The translations under genes were made by a program, and so were the position numbers. The notes below the pieces were generated by a model. It ran no database searches. It was given only the letters and a program-made list of their open reading frames with translations, and was not told the DNA's origin. A stretch of DNA of 64,000 nucleotides from Euwallacea fornicatus (taxonomy: Eukaryota; Arthropoda; Insecta; Coleoptera; Curculionidae): contig NC_089562.1 in assembly GCF_040115645.1 (NCBI RefSeq), forward strand, positions 1,984,001-2,048,000, read 5' to 3'. Shown piece by piece: positions 35,070 through 48,171 of this stretch. The stretch's first letter is position 1. Each line of letters opens with the position of its first letter.

Positions 35070-37354
35070 ATTATTTCGATTTGTGGAGGGAATTTGTAGA
35101 GTAAAAATCTATGTATCGAAGATACATGCAGGGTGGTCTAAATTTGAGGATCTCGAAAACTAATAGAATATAGAAATAGAACTGCAGATATTTTTGGGCA
35201 AGCTTGGAGTGTTGAAATTTACAGCATTCTTCAGATGTTAATGTCATATGCATTTTTTGTTTGGACTTCTTGGAAGTTCCCTCATTGCCAGTTACCGAAT
35301 AATTAGCTAAACAAAAACTCCGGTACGTCCTTATGTGTGAAAAAAAAACATTTTGCAGAACCAGTTTTACTTTTTTGTGTATTTTAAGTCTATCGACTCA
35401 GAACCAACGGTGCAGGAGTTCCATTTCCAGAGATATATATGAGCGCTGCGTTCGAAAATTTGAAAATATAATGCATGCGATTCTGACCTATTGCGAGCCC
35501 AAAATTCACTTAAAAACAAGGAATCGCTATTGCAGTATGGCACAAGAATATTTTTATAGATTTCAGAAGTCTTTACAGTTACAGGAGTTTCCTAAAAATT
35601 CAGAATTTCGTTTTTTCCCAATTCCTGGAGAATTGAAGGCGAGAAAACGACGATTGTTATTGCCCCGATCTCTCACCGATTATCCTCTCTTCTACGTATG
35701 TCTGATAGTTTCTGAGATCCTAACCGGAGCATGGTCGAGTTCGCCCACCCCGTACGTAATGGTAGTATTGGGTTACGGTCGTATAAAGTAAAAGATGTAC
35801 ATATTTAAAGTATTTGTTACTCCCTCGAAATTAGTTGTTTAGTTTGATTTTCTAATGAAAATCTATTCCAGATCATCGGTATAATAGATTTATTATATTT
35901 AGGTTAAGGTGAAATCGATCGAATGTCCTTGTAATTATGAAAATCTCATATTTATTATTGTGGTTATAATCATAATATAGTGCCTAGTTTTGCAGCTGCC
36001 TGATCAATTAAAACATAAGTTTATGTTATTTCTTAATTATACTGAACAATAGAAAATAAATCTGTTGCAGTATTCTTTCGAATATTCCTTCGTATCTTCG
36101 TTCTTTTAAATGAACCGGAAGAAAATTCAAAAGGGTAAATTATGGTCTAACGCCTGCATTTTAAGACAGTTCTTTGATGTTACGTATAAGGAAATATTTT
36201 ATTTTATTTTTTTGTAACTTAAAAAACGCATACGTTTTGTCGCAGACTGTAGCCAAATATAGCCCCGTTCAGCTGAATCAACGGTTGGTATTTGCGCAGA
36301 ATGACCCGCTACCCTTCAGAAACGTTTGAATGGCAGCTGGCGTCATTATTGCTAGGAATTTCGAACAGTTGCACAAGTGTCACCTCAACTGCGCGACGCC
36401 AGTGATCTCAGGAAATCGAAAAAAATCAACGACTTCCTTGGTTAAACACCAGAGACGTCTTTTCAGAGTATTTAAGCAGGGCCCGAACTACAACAACTAG
36501 ATACGTCAATTTAAATTTATTTTATAAATCATCTCACATTCATAAACGCCACATTATGTAATCTTATTAATCTTACATAACATCATTTGCTCATAAGAAT
36601 TATACCATTAGCTACATTCGCAACGAAAATGGCTCCAGCTCCCACGTAAACACACTTGAGCGGTAGCGTCTCATTCAGCAGCAATAGTACAGAAGCGCCA
36701 ACAGTTGATTCTGGTGAATGCAGCCCTTTCCCTATCGATTTTAAAATAGGAGAAAATGGAGTTGGCACGGTTTGACGTATTTCGGGACATGGACCGCGGC
36801 GTTTTTCGGACATTTGTCGTGTTTGAAATGACGCTTTAATGTAGAGACTGGCAATATCCTCTAATCCCAGTCCTCGACTTTTATGAATATATTTATGTTA
36901 TTTATCTCGTTTAAGTAGGGATGAGATATTTTTGACCTCGGATTTCGAATGAATGCGAGCTCAGCTTAAATCTTATGGAGGTTTATTTCCCCTGAAGCGT
37001 GACACGCCTCAGGTCATGGTTTGGCATTAAATGACGAATAGAATGGAAATACAGAGGAGAATTAAGACTTTTCATTGAGGATTTCATTGATTTTGGAAAC
37101 TCATGACCTCATTTTATGGGACAACGAGGATATTCGTACAAATTCCGAAACATGTAAATAAATGGTTATTGTCGATTTTTCTGTGTGTAATTAACCAGAA
37201 ACTCCTATATGCACAAAATCAGCCCAAATTCCATTCCTAGCAGGTCCACCAGCTGCATACTTTCATGGAGCGTTACATCTCTTTTTGCGATTATTAGGTT
37301 TAATTGATGTGGGGAACAATAAACGAACTTCGCTCTCACAACCCGTATCCCATA

Positions 37355-38026
37355 CGAAAATAGTCCCAAAAGTGCCCAATTTGACATATAGATGGCGATT
37401 TATTTGGTAAAAATGTGCCCATATTACAAAGACCTATCGTTAAAACGCTTATGTCTGATGTGCTACATTGATTTATATCTGCTTTGGAACACTTTTGGAG
37501 CTTTTGTGAACATGGAAAAGGTTGGTCATCGGTACGTTATTCAGTTCTTTCATTTGGAAGGTCCTAATCCATCTAACAACAAAGCGGAGTTAGATTCTAC
37601 TCTGGGAGAATCAGACCCGTCGTTAACAACTATCGAATATTGGGTGGCAAAGTTTGAACGCGGTCAGCGCGGTACAGACGAATTTCGTATTGGTGGGCCT
37701 GATGGCACTCCAGATCTGACCATTCCAGAAATTGTGATGAAAATCTGCAAAACTGTATTGGAAGAGAGATATTTCATAAAGTACCGTACATGGCAACATT
37801 TCACAGAGTGCAACAAATGGGCCAGGAGAAAGCTGTACACGAAATGTCTGTCGCGATTACTTACAATTGAAAAAAAACAGCTCCGTGAGGATATTTCAAG
37901 GAAGTGTTTGGTACTAAAGCCGAGTTTTCGCACTAATTCGTAACCATGGATGAAGCATAGGTCCACAGTTTCACACCTGAGACGATAGAGCAGTCAAAAC
38001 AATGGACTCAAAGAGAAGAATCAGCA

Positions 38027-38074
<48 letters not shown>

Positions 38075-38596
38075 CCGTCCCATCTGCAGGAAAGATGATG
38101 GCGTCAGCTGTTGGGATATACATTTAATAATTTTTATTGACAATCTCCCTAAAGGAAAAACAACTAACAAAGAATATTGAACAAATTTATTACATGCTTT
38201 GGGCGAAGAAATTAGGAAAGACCGACTGCATTCGGCGAAAAAGAAAACCTTTTTTCATTGAGACAACGCACCAGTCGACATTTCCTTCATCGCCATGGTC
38301 AAAATCGTCAACTGGGTTCCCAATTTTTCCCGCGCCCACCCTATTCGCCAGATTTGACCTTCTCAGATTATTTTCTTTTTGAAAAAATGGCGCTGTGGAA
38401 AGAAATGTATCAATAATGAATAGGAGGAGTCCGAAGTTGACGCCTATTTTGAAACACTCGAAGCTTCTCACTACAAAAAGCGTAAAGAACATCGCTGGGA
38501 AAAGTCTGTAAGTCTCAAAGGAGACTATGTTAACAAATAATGTAATATTTCCCATTTTTTTCTTTAAGTGTTAGGTCAGGTACTTTTGGGACCTCG
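37355..38596 (+). mobile_element. Degenerate mariner element
   Basis: Ends CGAAAATAGTCCCAAAAGT and, on the complement, CGAGGTCCCAAAAGTACC, flanked by TA on both sides (37353-37354 and 38597-38598). Inside, a frame at 37512-37943 has the mariner N-terminal helix-turn-helix layout (RYVIQFFHLEG). Further on are a broken MDEA-stop-VH motif, a SAGKMM-type block and a VNWVPNFSRAHPIRQI-like degraded catalytic end. Stops, frameshifts and an (AG)20 expansion show it is dead. It is related to the copy at 61.4-62.6 kb: both have GACATRTAGATGGCGATTT just inside the left TIR. Confidence 0.8.
38031..38070. repeat. (AG)20 microsatellite inside the mariner
   Basis: Forty bases of perfect AG. At the same place the sister mariner has only AAAGAAGGAGAAGAC, so the tract grew from a purine-rich transposase segment after insertion. 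Confidence 0.85.
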
Positions 38597-39735
38597 TATC
38601 TACGCCCGACTTACTGGGGTCATGCCAAAAGTAAGCAATGTGTGTTTGGAGATGAGTGACTAGTGGACAATTGATTATCAATAGCCTCCTTGGCAGGTGA
38701 CAGAATAGTCGGAAGTAGTTGGATTGTGGGCGAGAAAAACTTGAGATTTGTGACCCTACAGAGCCAGTCTTTCAATCTGAAAGTGTTATGAGGTCATGAG
38801 AACCCGCCGCCATTGACGGAACAGATCATTTTTCTTCTGCATCAATTTCAGCCAAATCTCTTGAATATGTATGCTTTTCCCGAATTATCCTTGAAGTCAA
38901 ACATTTGCGAAATGATTTAAATCCAAAAGCTCCAAAATGTTTCCGAATGAAAGCATTTGCTCCTGGAAGAAAATATGAGCTATGAGTTCATAGTATCTAG
39001 ATTCATTCATTCGTAAACACATTATAGACAAAGTTAATGCCAAAAACGAGGGGCAAGAGCAGAAGTGATATACTACCTAAAATATACGAAGAAAAGAAAG
39101 CCTGAAATGACGTATCATCTGTACTGATTTCCCCTGTGGTGTCACTTAACGGAGGTATTCTTCTGAGGCAAATCGTTCAGCGTCTATGTTGACTAAGGCC
39201 CCTTACGGGCAATCAGCCACCAAACTACATGTGAGTAACTTTTCTACCAAAACCAAGAGTTGAATTTTGTTTGGTTCAGCTCAAAGACTAGCCAAGAGCT
39301 AATCGAGAATCAAATAGAAATTTCTAGCACCTCGGGTTCAACAAAGGCATATTTCGGTATTTTAAATATAAGTAATGGAGAAGTACTGAAGGAATGGCAA
39401 AATTTCTATTTCCATGTTTACCAATGTCACACTTTTAAATTATGTTTAGAGCCAATCCAATCCAAAAAAAAATAAAACATACTTTACTCGTTGCTTCATT
39501 TAAGCTTACGGAGGAAAGTTATTTATTAATTTGATGGATTTGAAATCGAGGAAAATCGTAAAAATTTGTGACAATGTGTTCCTGTCAGTTATCGCTGACA
39601 CCAATATTGACACTGCTGGTTTCCGAAATCCGTCTGCATCATAAACCTTATAAATCCTTCCTTTGAGTGATCTTCCTTACAAGTATGTACGTCTTAACAC
39701 GTAAAAAATCCCTAACACTCACCTTCATATTTTAG

Positions 39736-40942
39736 ATTTGGATCTCCCTACCATTGGAGCGAACACCTTCAAGTCGAAATGGAAGTCAGCGACTACGAAA
39801 TCATAAACCCGGCAACGGGGATGAGAATCAAAAGAGAAAATATCAAGCAGGAAACTGTGCCTAGGATTGCTCTGGCCAAAAAGAAAAAATCCAGGAATAC
39901 CTTCAAGCCAGCGAAGAAGCAGGAACACAAATTGTGGACTTGCAGGAAATGCCTTCAGGAATTTAACAGCCGCAAGGGCCTTACTCAGCATATGAAAATC
40001 CACGTGGAGCCCAATATTAATTCCGAAGATCACACTTTCAAACATGACGAGACACGGGATTTGTACTTCTGCAATACGTGTTCTGCAGAATTTCACTCTA
40101 AAGAGGAGGTTGAGACTCACATCAGTAAAGTGCACGAGGAGTTCTATACGTGTGACGTGTGCGATCACACCTCCAAGAAAGCCTACTCCTTTGCAGTGCA
40201 CATGAAGACTCACTCTGAAGATGGCATGATAGTGTGCCCTTTGTGCAGCTACAGTACTCAAAGGAGAACGTGTTTGCAAACTCACATCAATCGAGTCCAC
40301 TATCACAAGTTCTACTACACCTGCGAGACATGTGGCAAAGGCTTCAACGACTCGGTGATCTTCAAAGAACATAACAATGAACATTTGGGGATCAAGCCTT
40401 TTGTGTGCGTGGTGTGTGAGAAGGCTTTTTGCTACTCTAGGTATATGAACATTCACCAAGTGCGCCATCACACAGTCTATATCGAAGGCGCCCTGCACAA
40501 GACCCAATGCAGCATATGCCTTAAGCTCTTCTCCAAAGTGGAAACCCTTCTTAAACACATCACTTCTAAGCACAAGAGCGGTGGTGATCGCACCGAAAAG
40601 CGCCATCTGTGTGATCTTTGCGGAAAAGGTTTTGGTTCCAGCGATAAACTGAAAATTCACTATAGGATCCATACTGGGGAGAAACCGTTCCATTGCAAAT
40701 TCTGCGAGAAGTCTTTTACGAAGAAAGATTACTTGATCATGCACGAACGAGTGCATACGGGGGAGAAGCCCTACCCTTGTGGATATTGCGGCAAATGCTT
40801 CAATCAGGCTTGTTCCCTTAGGATCCACGTGAGGGGGCATACGGGGGAAAGACCTTACGTTTGTCAGCTGTGCAATGGAGGGTATATTTCAAGGGGTTCG
40901 TTGAACTTGCATCTGAAGACTTGTTCAGGGAAGAGGAAATAA
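39736..40942 (+). CDS. M15: terminal exon, eleven fingers (family D)
   Basis: The AG at 39734-39735 opens 401 residues. The linker of about 70 residues carries two phi-K-x-E motifs, IKRE (31-34) and IKQE (36-39), and a lysine run. Eleven fingers start at WTCRKC. The second is the family D type with DLYFCNTCSAEF, and CVVCEKAFCYSRYMNIHQ follows later. The penultimate finger reads NQACSLRIH, lacking the proline seen in M14 and M20, and the last is C2HC (HLKTC). No introns. Alignment with M14 is collinear over all eleven fingers. Confidence 0.88.
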
Positions 40943-41110
40943 GAGCACATTGAGAATTCCTTTCCAGTTTTTTGTTGATTATTAGAGTTTACTATATTTT
41001 TTTGTTAATTTTTGTTTTTTGTTCCTAGTGATGTTATGTTGTAAGACTGTAAGATTTGTTATTATTTTCATCGATTCTATTTAACGCTATTCTAGTGAAT
41101 GGTGACTGTA

Positions 41111-41116
41111 AATAAA
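41111..41116 (+). terminator. Poly(A) signal AATAAA for M15
   Basis: 169 bases after the M15 stop. Confidence 0.6.
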
Positions 41117-41693
41117 CACATTTGCCAAGTCGAAGAGGCTGTTCGTAAATGGGAAAAATATGTGCAATATTAATTCTCTTGTGTTTTGTGTAAAATTTTA
41201 TTTGGTATTGAACCGAAATTTCATTTTTAAAGTCTCTACGAGGAGAATTTTTATTAATTTCTGGCCCAACGAAGAAGTGGGAAAATTATGTATGGAAATT
41301 TTCGAAATTATCGATGTGTAAATTTTCATTTATTTCGAATGGCACTGGCCCTGTATCGCTATCTGTTCTAGAACATTTTCAAAATTGTCTGAATCGAAAT
41401 TCAAAAATTTTCCGAGCAAACATGGATAATAAATTGACGCCAATCTCCCTGAATTTCTGTCAAAACAGGCCTCATCGCATATCTCAGTTCGCCGCAACGA
41501 GGTGTATTCTGTGAGCCTGTATGTGAAAGAGATAATGTTCTATTAACCATTTTATGAGAAAATGGAGAAAATTCTGCACGCTTTCTGAGAAATTTATTCA
41601 ATTTTCTGTGCCTGCTAGGAAAGCCTTCAATTCTTGACAGCCGTTTTCTATGCTTTTCTCAAATTATCTTTTAAAATTTTTTCTAGGGTTGTC

Positions 41694-41717
41694 TATATAT
41701 ATATATATATATATATA
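41694..41717. repeat. (TA)12 microsatellite
   Basis: Twenty-four bases of alternating TA. Confidence 0.9.
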
Positions 41718-43201
41718 AATCTCATTCGACGGAAAATGATTTTGCAAAATAAAGAATATACATGTATCCACATACGCTTTTGCTAGCAGAATTGGAAAGG
41801 CGATAACGCCATCATTATGAACGAATAGAAAATCATTTTGAGCTCGTTGTCGTCTTTCGGGACTCAGCAGTAGATATGTTTCTTAGATCCTCATGGTTGA
41901 GCTCCAGATGAGCATAGCATAGGTATACGGATTGAGCAACAGCACCTGAATACCTAGTTTGTTTTCGTATTCAGATTTTTATTCGTTCAAAAATGTTTTT
42001 AAACGAGATTTGGAAATATGAAAAATGAAGCCCGAACAACAGAAATTTCCATTTTTCGTTGAGTTTTCCGGCAAATTATTAGGTTGTTTGGTCGTCCTTT
42101 TACGTAAAATGATTTTGCGCATGCCCAGCTTTTGAGGGAATCTTTTCAGTTTCAACTGAAGGTTGACGAATTTACTCAGTTAATCAAATATATTCTGTAC
42201 ATTCCAAAGGGTTCACCATCGATGCATAGCCATCGTAAGACACGTTAATTAAATAAGTTAAAACCGAACGAGGCATTGTCACGTTAGACAGGATGTTTAT
42301 TAATAATGTGCTAATATTTTAAGGTGGGATTCTGCATGAGAAAATACTGGCAACTTGTCATTGCGGTGTCAACCCTTAACGTTTTAAATTATTTATTGTT
42401 TTATTTGTCGTATTAAATTAGTTTTGATTAAGTTTGCACTGAACTGCATATTTTTATTGCAATTAACGCCCCTGATCTGAGGGGGTTGCGGAAACATTCA
42501 TTAAGCACAATTTTTTTTCTAAAACTTTGCAGCCCTGTATTTTCCTAATGGAGCCCTTTTGGAACATAGTTTATGTGACAAACTGTCATTATTTTTTCTG
42601 TATACTAAGAGGAACACAATGTTGTAGTTAGATGTGTAAACTCAGTTGCATCCGTTGTTCACCTGCTGTTGGGATAATTCAGCATGAAAACAATATATCA
42701 AATCACAACATCAAACTAAGAAGACCCATCCACAGCATAGTGACGTGGAGACAGCAAAGTTTATAAACAAACTCGAAAAGTACGTGCGTTATTATTAAAA
42801 TAATTTTAATATAAGCAGATCGCAAAAGAAGAAAACCCTATTTCGACTGGTACTTCTCATAGCATTTTTCAGATATTTTAAGGAACCTTGTTCTGAGACG
42901 TCTCGCAAATCAATACTCGGCTTTGAAATGCAGTTTCTTGCATGAAATGCAATACATTGTTTTCCCAATTAAATTTCTTTTAATTGTTTTAGAGCTGAAG
43001 CTTTAGAACGTTTCATTTGGCTATCTATTGGACTCCAATGAAAAGTAATTTATACTGCTTTCAAGACTAAAATCGAATATATTTGTAACATATAATAAAC
43101 GTTAACTAGAATAAAATATTATGCTGCCAAATTAAGAACCATCTTCCACATCCCTTACCGTTCCCAAAAAACGCACCATACTAATCAACTCCCATTTTTA
43201 G

Positions 43202-44576
43202 ATCTGCAAAATCCAGGAGGTCCAAACGCCATTCGGCCAGCAAAGCGCTGACTGGAATTTCGTTTCAATGTTCCGATTGCCATAGCAAATTCATCAGCCT
43301 CTCCTTCCTGAAAATCCACATGGAGAACGACTGCCCTGGTACCAAGAAAACGGCAAAGAACCTATCGAAGAATAAAGTCTGGTGGAAATGTACGGACTGC
43401 AACAAGAAGTTTATTAGCTTGGAAAATCTGAAATCGCACTTGATTAACAACTGTCCTCATGTGAATAACAAGCCTAAGAAACTTAACGTGAAACCCATGG
43501 ATTTGCTTCGCAAATTGCCTTCAGACATCAGCGCAAAGGTGGTCAAGCCCACGTATTCTTCGAAACGAAGTGCTGACAGTAAGCTGATCTCATCAGGGAA
43601 ATTTTTCTTCGTGTGTCAGAACTGCCCTCAGATATTCTCCAGTCAAAAGGCCTTGGACGAGCACTCAGAAAAATGCAATTTATCTGAGTATTTCATCAAA
43701 AAAAAGCCTCAGAAATCCACGGGAGAAGCTTACACTTTCAATAGATTTAACAATGTCTATGTATGCAGTAAGTGTAATCAAAAGTTTGACTTTAAAACTG
43801 GTGTTGAGGAACACATTAAAGTGGCCCATACAGTGTTTGTTTGCCCGGACTGCGAGAAAACGTTCGAGCAGCTCATACATTATGGGTATCACACTTCCAA
43901 GCACCATCCTCAAGGCATAATGACATGTCCCAGCTGCTTCGGTTTCAACACTAAAGTCAAGCCAGAACTTGCCTTCCATATCCAAACCGAACACGCTTCA
44001 GAATCCACATTTTTAAACCCTAATATGGTAAGATTTTCTTGCGTTGTCTGCTGTAAAACCTTTTATAACGAAAGAAAGCTCTTTACCCATCAAAAGAACT
44101 ACCATAAAGCAAACATCGAGGTACTACCCTCCATGGGGGCGCGTTTTATCGATAAGAGTTTGAAATCCGACACACCCCAATCGATGCTATGTGACAACTG
44201 CGGCAAGAACTTCAGCTCCAAGTATCGGCTGGAGCGTCACCAAAGGGCCATGCACATGGGCCTCAAACCCTTTATTTGCCGCTATTGCGGAAGGGCTTTT
44301 ACTGGAAAAGATACCATGAAAAAACACGAGAGGATTCACACAGGGGAAAAACCGTACTCTTGCGAGTATTGCGGAAAATGCTTTAGGCAGCCAGGGCCAT
44401 TTGCAGTGCACTTGAGGATTCACACAGGGGAGAGGCCCTACCAATGTAAATTCTGCAAAAAAGGGTTTATTACGAATCAGATGAAGAAGTCGCATATTAA
44501 GAATTGTTCTGTAAGAGCAGGCCCTGAGGCCGAGTACACGGATTATGTGTTTTTGTCAACTGCAGATTATGCTTAG
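43202..44576 (+). CDS. M16: terminal exon, eleven fingers, four of them C2HC (family D)
   Basis: The AG at 43200-43201 opens 457 residues. After a short basic start (SAKSRRSKRHSASK), the first three fingers end in Cys instead of His (HMENDC, HLINNC, HSEKC). Eight fingers follow; the last is again C2HC (HIKNC). Finger 4 has the family D lead-in YTFNRFNNVYVCSKC and the penultimate has RQPGPFAVH. The first in-frame Met lies in finger 1. M16 is the intact member of a set whose two other copies have decayed downstream (48.2-49.9 kb). No phi-K-x-E motif in the linker. No introns. Confidence 0.87.
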
Positions 44577-46639
44577 TTCAGTTAAAGTTTAAGATTCATG
44601 CTTAGTTAAGTTAAGGTTGGTTAATGTTCACGTTGATGTGGTTTGTAGAGTTTAATCGTTGAATTGATTGAATTGAAATGACTGAGAAATTCTTTATTTT
44701 GGAAATATTACACAGTTGCCAGTAGATTGAGTTACAGAATATTGTTGCGATTTCGGGGGTTGGAATTGTACCAGTATTCTCGCTTTCCATTTTTCGTTCT
44801 CTCCAACTCGTCAATTAATTAGGTTTAAGTGGCCGAAGACTACAAAGCGGCCTCCTAGCTTGACCTGTGAGGCATTTCCATAAGTATGTGCCATTTTTTT
44901 TCTGTTCAGAATCAATCAATTGCCTGACTAAGGCCGATGCCTTCTTCAGCAATTGATTCCACACTTTAAGAGAATCCCCGTGCGTCCCCAGCCCTTTGAA
45001 ATTCAGACATCTACTAGCATTATCGAATCTTTCTCCAAAAGGATTCGATTGTCCCTCTTGAAACTCCTCGTATGTGCTTCGGCCAAGTTTCAGTTTCCCA
45101 GAAGTTCTCTTGGCCGACAGATAGAAGTCCCTCACGTTGCTTCATTCTTTGACAGTAACTGCACTCTTCTTTACACGATTCTCTACACAAAGCATCGATA
45201 TATCAGTGTCATCTTCCTGGGCAATGCTCAACTTACAAATCGTGCTGTTTTAGACGTTCCATCCATCTGTTTCGTTCCAGACTGGAAATGGTCATGGCTA
45301 GTGCTAATTAGGGACTTTTTCCGTGCAAATAGCGTTGGTAATGCTCGATGGACTTACCGCTCCTTTCTAGTAGCAAACTACTTCTGGTTTACTGAATGTT
45401 TTACTGTAATATTCCAAAAACTTCCTCTTCCAGCTTCCAAGTTTCATCATAATTAGGCCGCAGGATCTTGATTTGGAGTTTATAAAAAATTCCGTACCGA
45501 ACTATCGTTACTTTCGATGTGATATTCTAGGAACTTCTTTACCAGTCCGAGAACTTAGTGCCCTTCTCGGCTTTTTCCATTATTCTATTTTTCAGGAGTT
45601 GCTCTCTAATTGCAAGAGAGCTGATCAATTCTCAGAGAGCTTTCGGTTCTTGATGACGTTTTTCCTGTTTTTATTTCTGCCTCTGCATGAGTACATCAGC
45701 AAGTGAACTCAACACTCTAAATTTCTAGTGTTTTGCGTTGGCTTACAGTGACTGAGACAAAACACGCAATGTCCGGTAAATAAACATTCATTCACAATTC
45801 AATACAAACAGGCCCTCACATCAACCGTTGGAGCTCGGCTTCTGATATCAATTATTGCAATTTCCTGATTTCGAATCGTACCAGTAGATTTGCTGAAAAC
45901 ACTATTTATTAATTTTTATTTACGTTTATTTTTGATCTTACTGATGAGAATCAAAATCAAAACGCAAAAGGATCTAAACACGGTGGAAAATGATTCGTTG
46001 GTTCTGTATAAGCACTATCAAACTGTCCCCGTCGCGGTCAACGAAGGGATTGCTAACCCAGCCTCCAGGACTTCTCAGATAGTCCATTAAATTTGAGCTT
46101 TGAGCTACTTTTACATTGCAATTCATTGGTTTGAACCAGCCAATTAATCGTTTTTCATTTCATTAACTTTGTCCTCGAAATTTGATTGTGATTTTTATTT
46201 GCACGAAGAAAAAAAACTATTTATTAACTCGAAAAATACAATTCGCCAACGACTAGTCGATTAACAAATCGTTATGTCATTACTGAATACTGTTGAACAA
46301 ATATCGCTTTTTGCTGTAATTCATTCGTATAACTGGACCACTCTTAGGCTTACTTTAAAATTAAATCGCTTTTTGAACGTAATCACGTTTATTATGTTTG
46401 TTCAAAAAATGCACAACTTCTATCAAAATATCGTTATCACCCACTCTATTGATTCCAATATCAGGCTATAATGCAGTGCAAGACACAAAAAATTAACGAA
46501 TTTTATCGAAAATACAAAAATTAAGAATATTTAAAAATAGCTCTCGAAAACATAAAAGAAACGTATATTACAGAACAACAAAAAACTAATAAAAAATGAT
46601 ATAATCACATTGAAATACTCAATATTTGGTCAGACATCC

Positions 46640-47330
46640 TTAATGAGACAAATTCGACGTGTCGCTTGAGCATGGGCTCTATCAGCTTGCGGCGAACTTT
46701 TACTGAAATCGAACACCGAATTCCTTGAACATTTTTCCACAAAAAATTGTCTTTTTCAAAGCTACATTCCTCACGAGAGTTTTCTATAAATTTTCAATTG
46801 GATTCAAATCCGGAGACTGGGACGGCCAACATGAAATATCATTATTTTGTGAATCCGATCACACTTTGACATCTTCGGCGGTTACTCCTTGATATGAGGG
46901 CAACCCCCAAATTTTAATACGGCTTCCACAATACCTAAAAGTTCATGTTGTATTTGTTTAGGTTTGGGTGCTCACTTGTCCGACGTGTCCCTTGTATCAT
47001 GTCCGAAAAAATGATTTAAAGAATTGAAGAATGATAAGTTTTGGTTTCGTTGGAAAAAAAGGAGTTTGTCCAATGCGTGCGATTTAAATTGGTTCATGCC
47101 AATTCGATACGGCGTTTGAGATGAGTTTGGTTTAAATAAGGAACTTTGACTATTGTACGTTTATGACTGAATTGCTGCATTCGTCTTCGAATAGTTTTAG
47201 TGCTAATTGGTAGATTATAACTTCCTTTGACGCCTGTAGACTTCCCCTGTTAAACTAGCTTCTTCTCTACTTGAAGTTTTACGTTTCCGGCCTCGGAACT
47301 GTGGTTTTTGTTGCAAAACTTTCGTTTATA
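46640..47330 (-). mobile_element. Degenerate Tc1-like fragment
   Basis: The minus strand carries broken pieces of a Tc1-family transposase: a second helix-turn-helix segment (YNLPISTKTIRRRMQQFSHK), then catalytic text including WPSQSPDLNPIENL with frameshifts and stops. TIRs not identified. The fragment is more decayed than the element at 29.2 kb. Confidence 0.65.
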
Positions 47331-47993
47331 AGACTTTTGCCATAAAAAAGAGATCTATTAATGGATTCACAAATTAATTTGCAAGTTTTTTCTTATTCAT
47401 TCAATTGCGAAATTATCCAATATTTTAAATACAGAAATATCACATAAATTTGTAGACAAATATAATTCACACACGACGACATTAACTGAATAACACATTT
47501 GTATTCCTGATATGATTTAAATAAAATGATACCAATACCCTGAAGTGTTCTTCATAACCACTCCAATTTGGGCAAAACTATCCAATTTTTTATTTCTTGC
47601 GAAATTACAGCTTGCTATTGGGAACAACAAAGTAGACGATATCAACAATATTTAGATATCAACTTAATATTTTTTAAGCAATTATAATAAACGTTATAGG
47701 AGCTATAAATGATTTCGTCCAGCGCTCCACGATAAACCTTTTTTACCTCTGTGTTTCCCCTGCGACGGTCACCCGCCAACCGTAACAATATTTCAGTAAC
47801 CGTAACTAGCCTCATCACTCATGTAGCCCATATTTTCGTTTTGGACTTGTCAGCATTTCTACTATAGTGGATATAGATTTTAAGGCCCTTTTAGGTATAA
47901 ATCTTGATTTTATGTTTGTATTACTAATAATAAATTGTAAAGATGAATTGTATAAAACTTTGTGTTAATCCTAAAAAATCGTTCGGCTGCAGA

Positions 47994-48113
47994 TATAAAA
48001 GAACTGACACCACAAAAGCTTCAGTGAAGCCTTAAAATAACCAAATCACACAAAAATCCACTACCAAAATGATATCACCATTGCCAGTATATTGTTTCAT
48101 GTTCTGGAAGAAC
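47994..48113 (+). promoter_or_regulatory. TATA/initiator promoter and short first exon
   Basis: TATAAAA at 47994-48000 and TCAGTG with its A at 48023, 29 bases apart, the normal spacing for a TATA plus arthropod initiator. An AAAATG start follows at 48069, and 15 codons run to a perfect GTAAGT donor (48114-48119). A 58-base intron ends at the acceptor of the decayed M16 copy (AG 48170-48171). The phase at the donor is 0, not 2, so it does not match the array; spliced translation would stop after 29 residues. Either a chance set of signals, or a promoter that now drives a pseudogene RNA. Confidence 0.45.
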
Positions 48114-48171
48114 GTAAGTAATATCCAAAATCCTCCTTATTCCCCAAACATACATAAATTTTTACTTTTAG

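Larger units (their letters stand above)
35070..39735. other. Spacer M14-M15 with a mariner insertion
   Basis: No host gene is supported. A 152-codon frame at 35333-35791 and a 76-codon minus-strand frame at 36813-36583 have no recognisable domain. A dead mariner lies at 37355-38596. A GCAGGGTGGTC word at 35129 resembles dispersed insect repeat ends. Confidence 0.5.
40943..43201. other. Spacer M15-M16
   Basis: M15 3' UTR, a (TA)12 tract at 41694-41717, and AT-rich DNA. ACAGGATG (42290) and CCCTGTAT (42533) words resemble repeat ends. No gene. Confidence 0.5.
44577..48171. other. Spacer after M16 with a Tc1-like remnant
   Basis: A stretch at 44815-45460 is less AT-rich and has a 106-codon minus-strand frame (45135-44815) with no domain I recognise. 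Further upstream on that strand is a Met-Asp-Gly-Thr start followed by GTAAGT near 45236, so a small unrelated minus-strand gene or an old transposon is possible. A Tc1-like fragment lies at about 46640-47330. A promoter-like cluster closes the region. Confidence 0.4.

Noticed and set aside
35333..35791. 152-codon + strand frame between M14 and the mariner
   Set aside because: No domain, no clear start context, low-complexity hydrophobic and basic stretches; long enough to mention but not to call.
36583..36813. 76-codon minus-strand frame with a hydrophobic C-terminal segment
   Set aside because: Could be part of a membrane protein, but no family is recognised and no flanking exons are visible.
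38031..38070. (AG)20 tract as a GAGA-factor regulatory element
   Set aside because: It lies inside a dead mariner coding region, and the sister copy shows it grew there by slippage.
39187..39230. ATG plus 15 codons before GTGAGT as a leader for M15
   Set aside because: It ends in phase 0, incompatible with the M15 acceptor.
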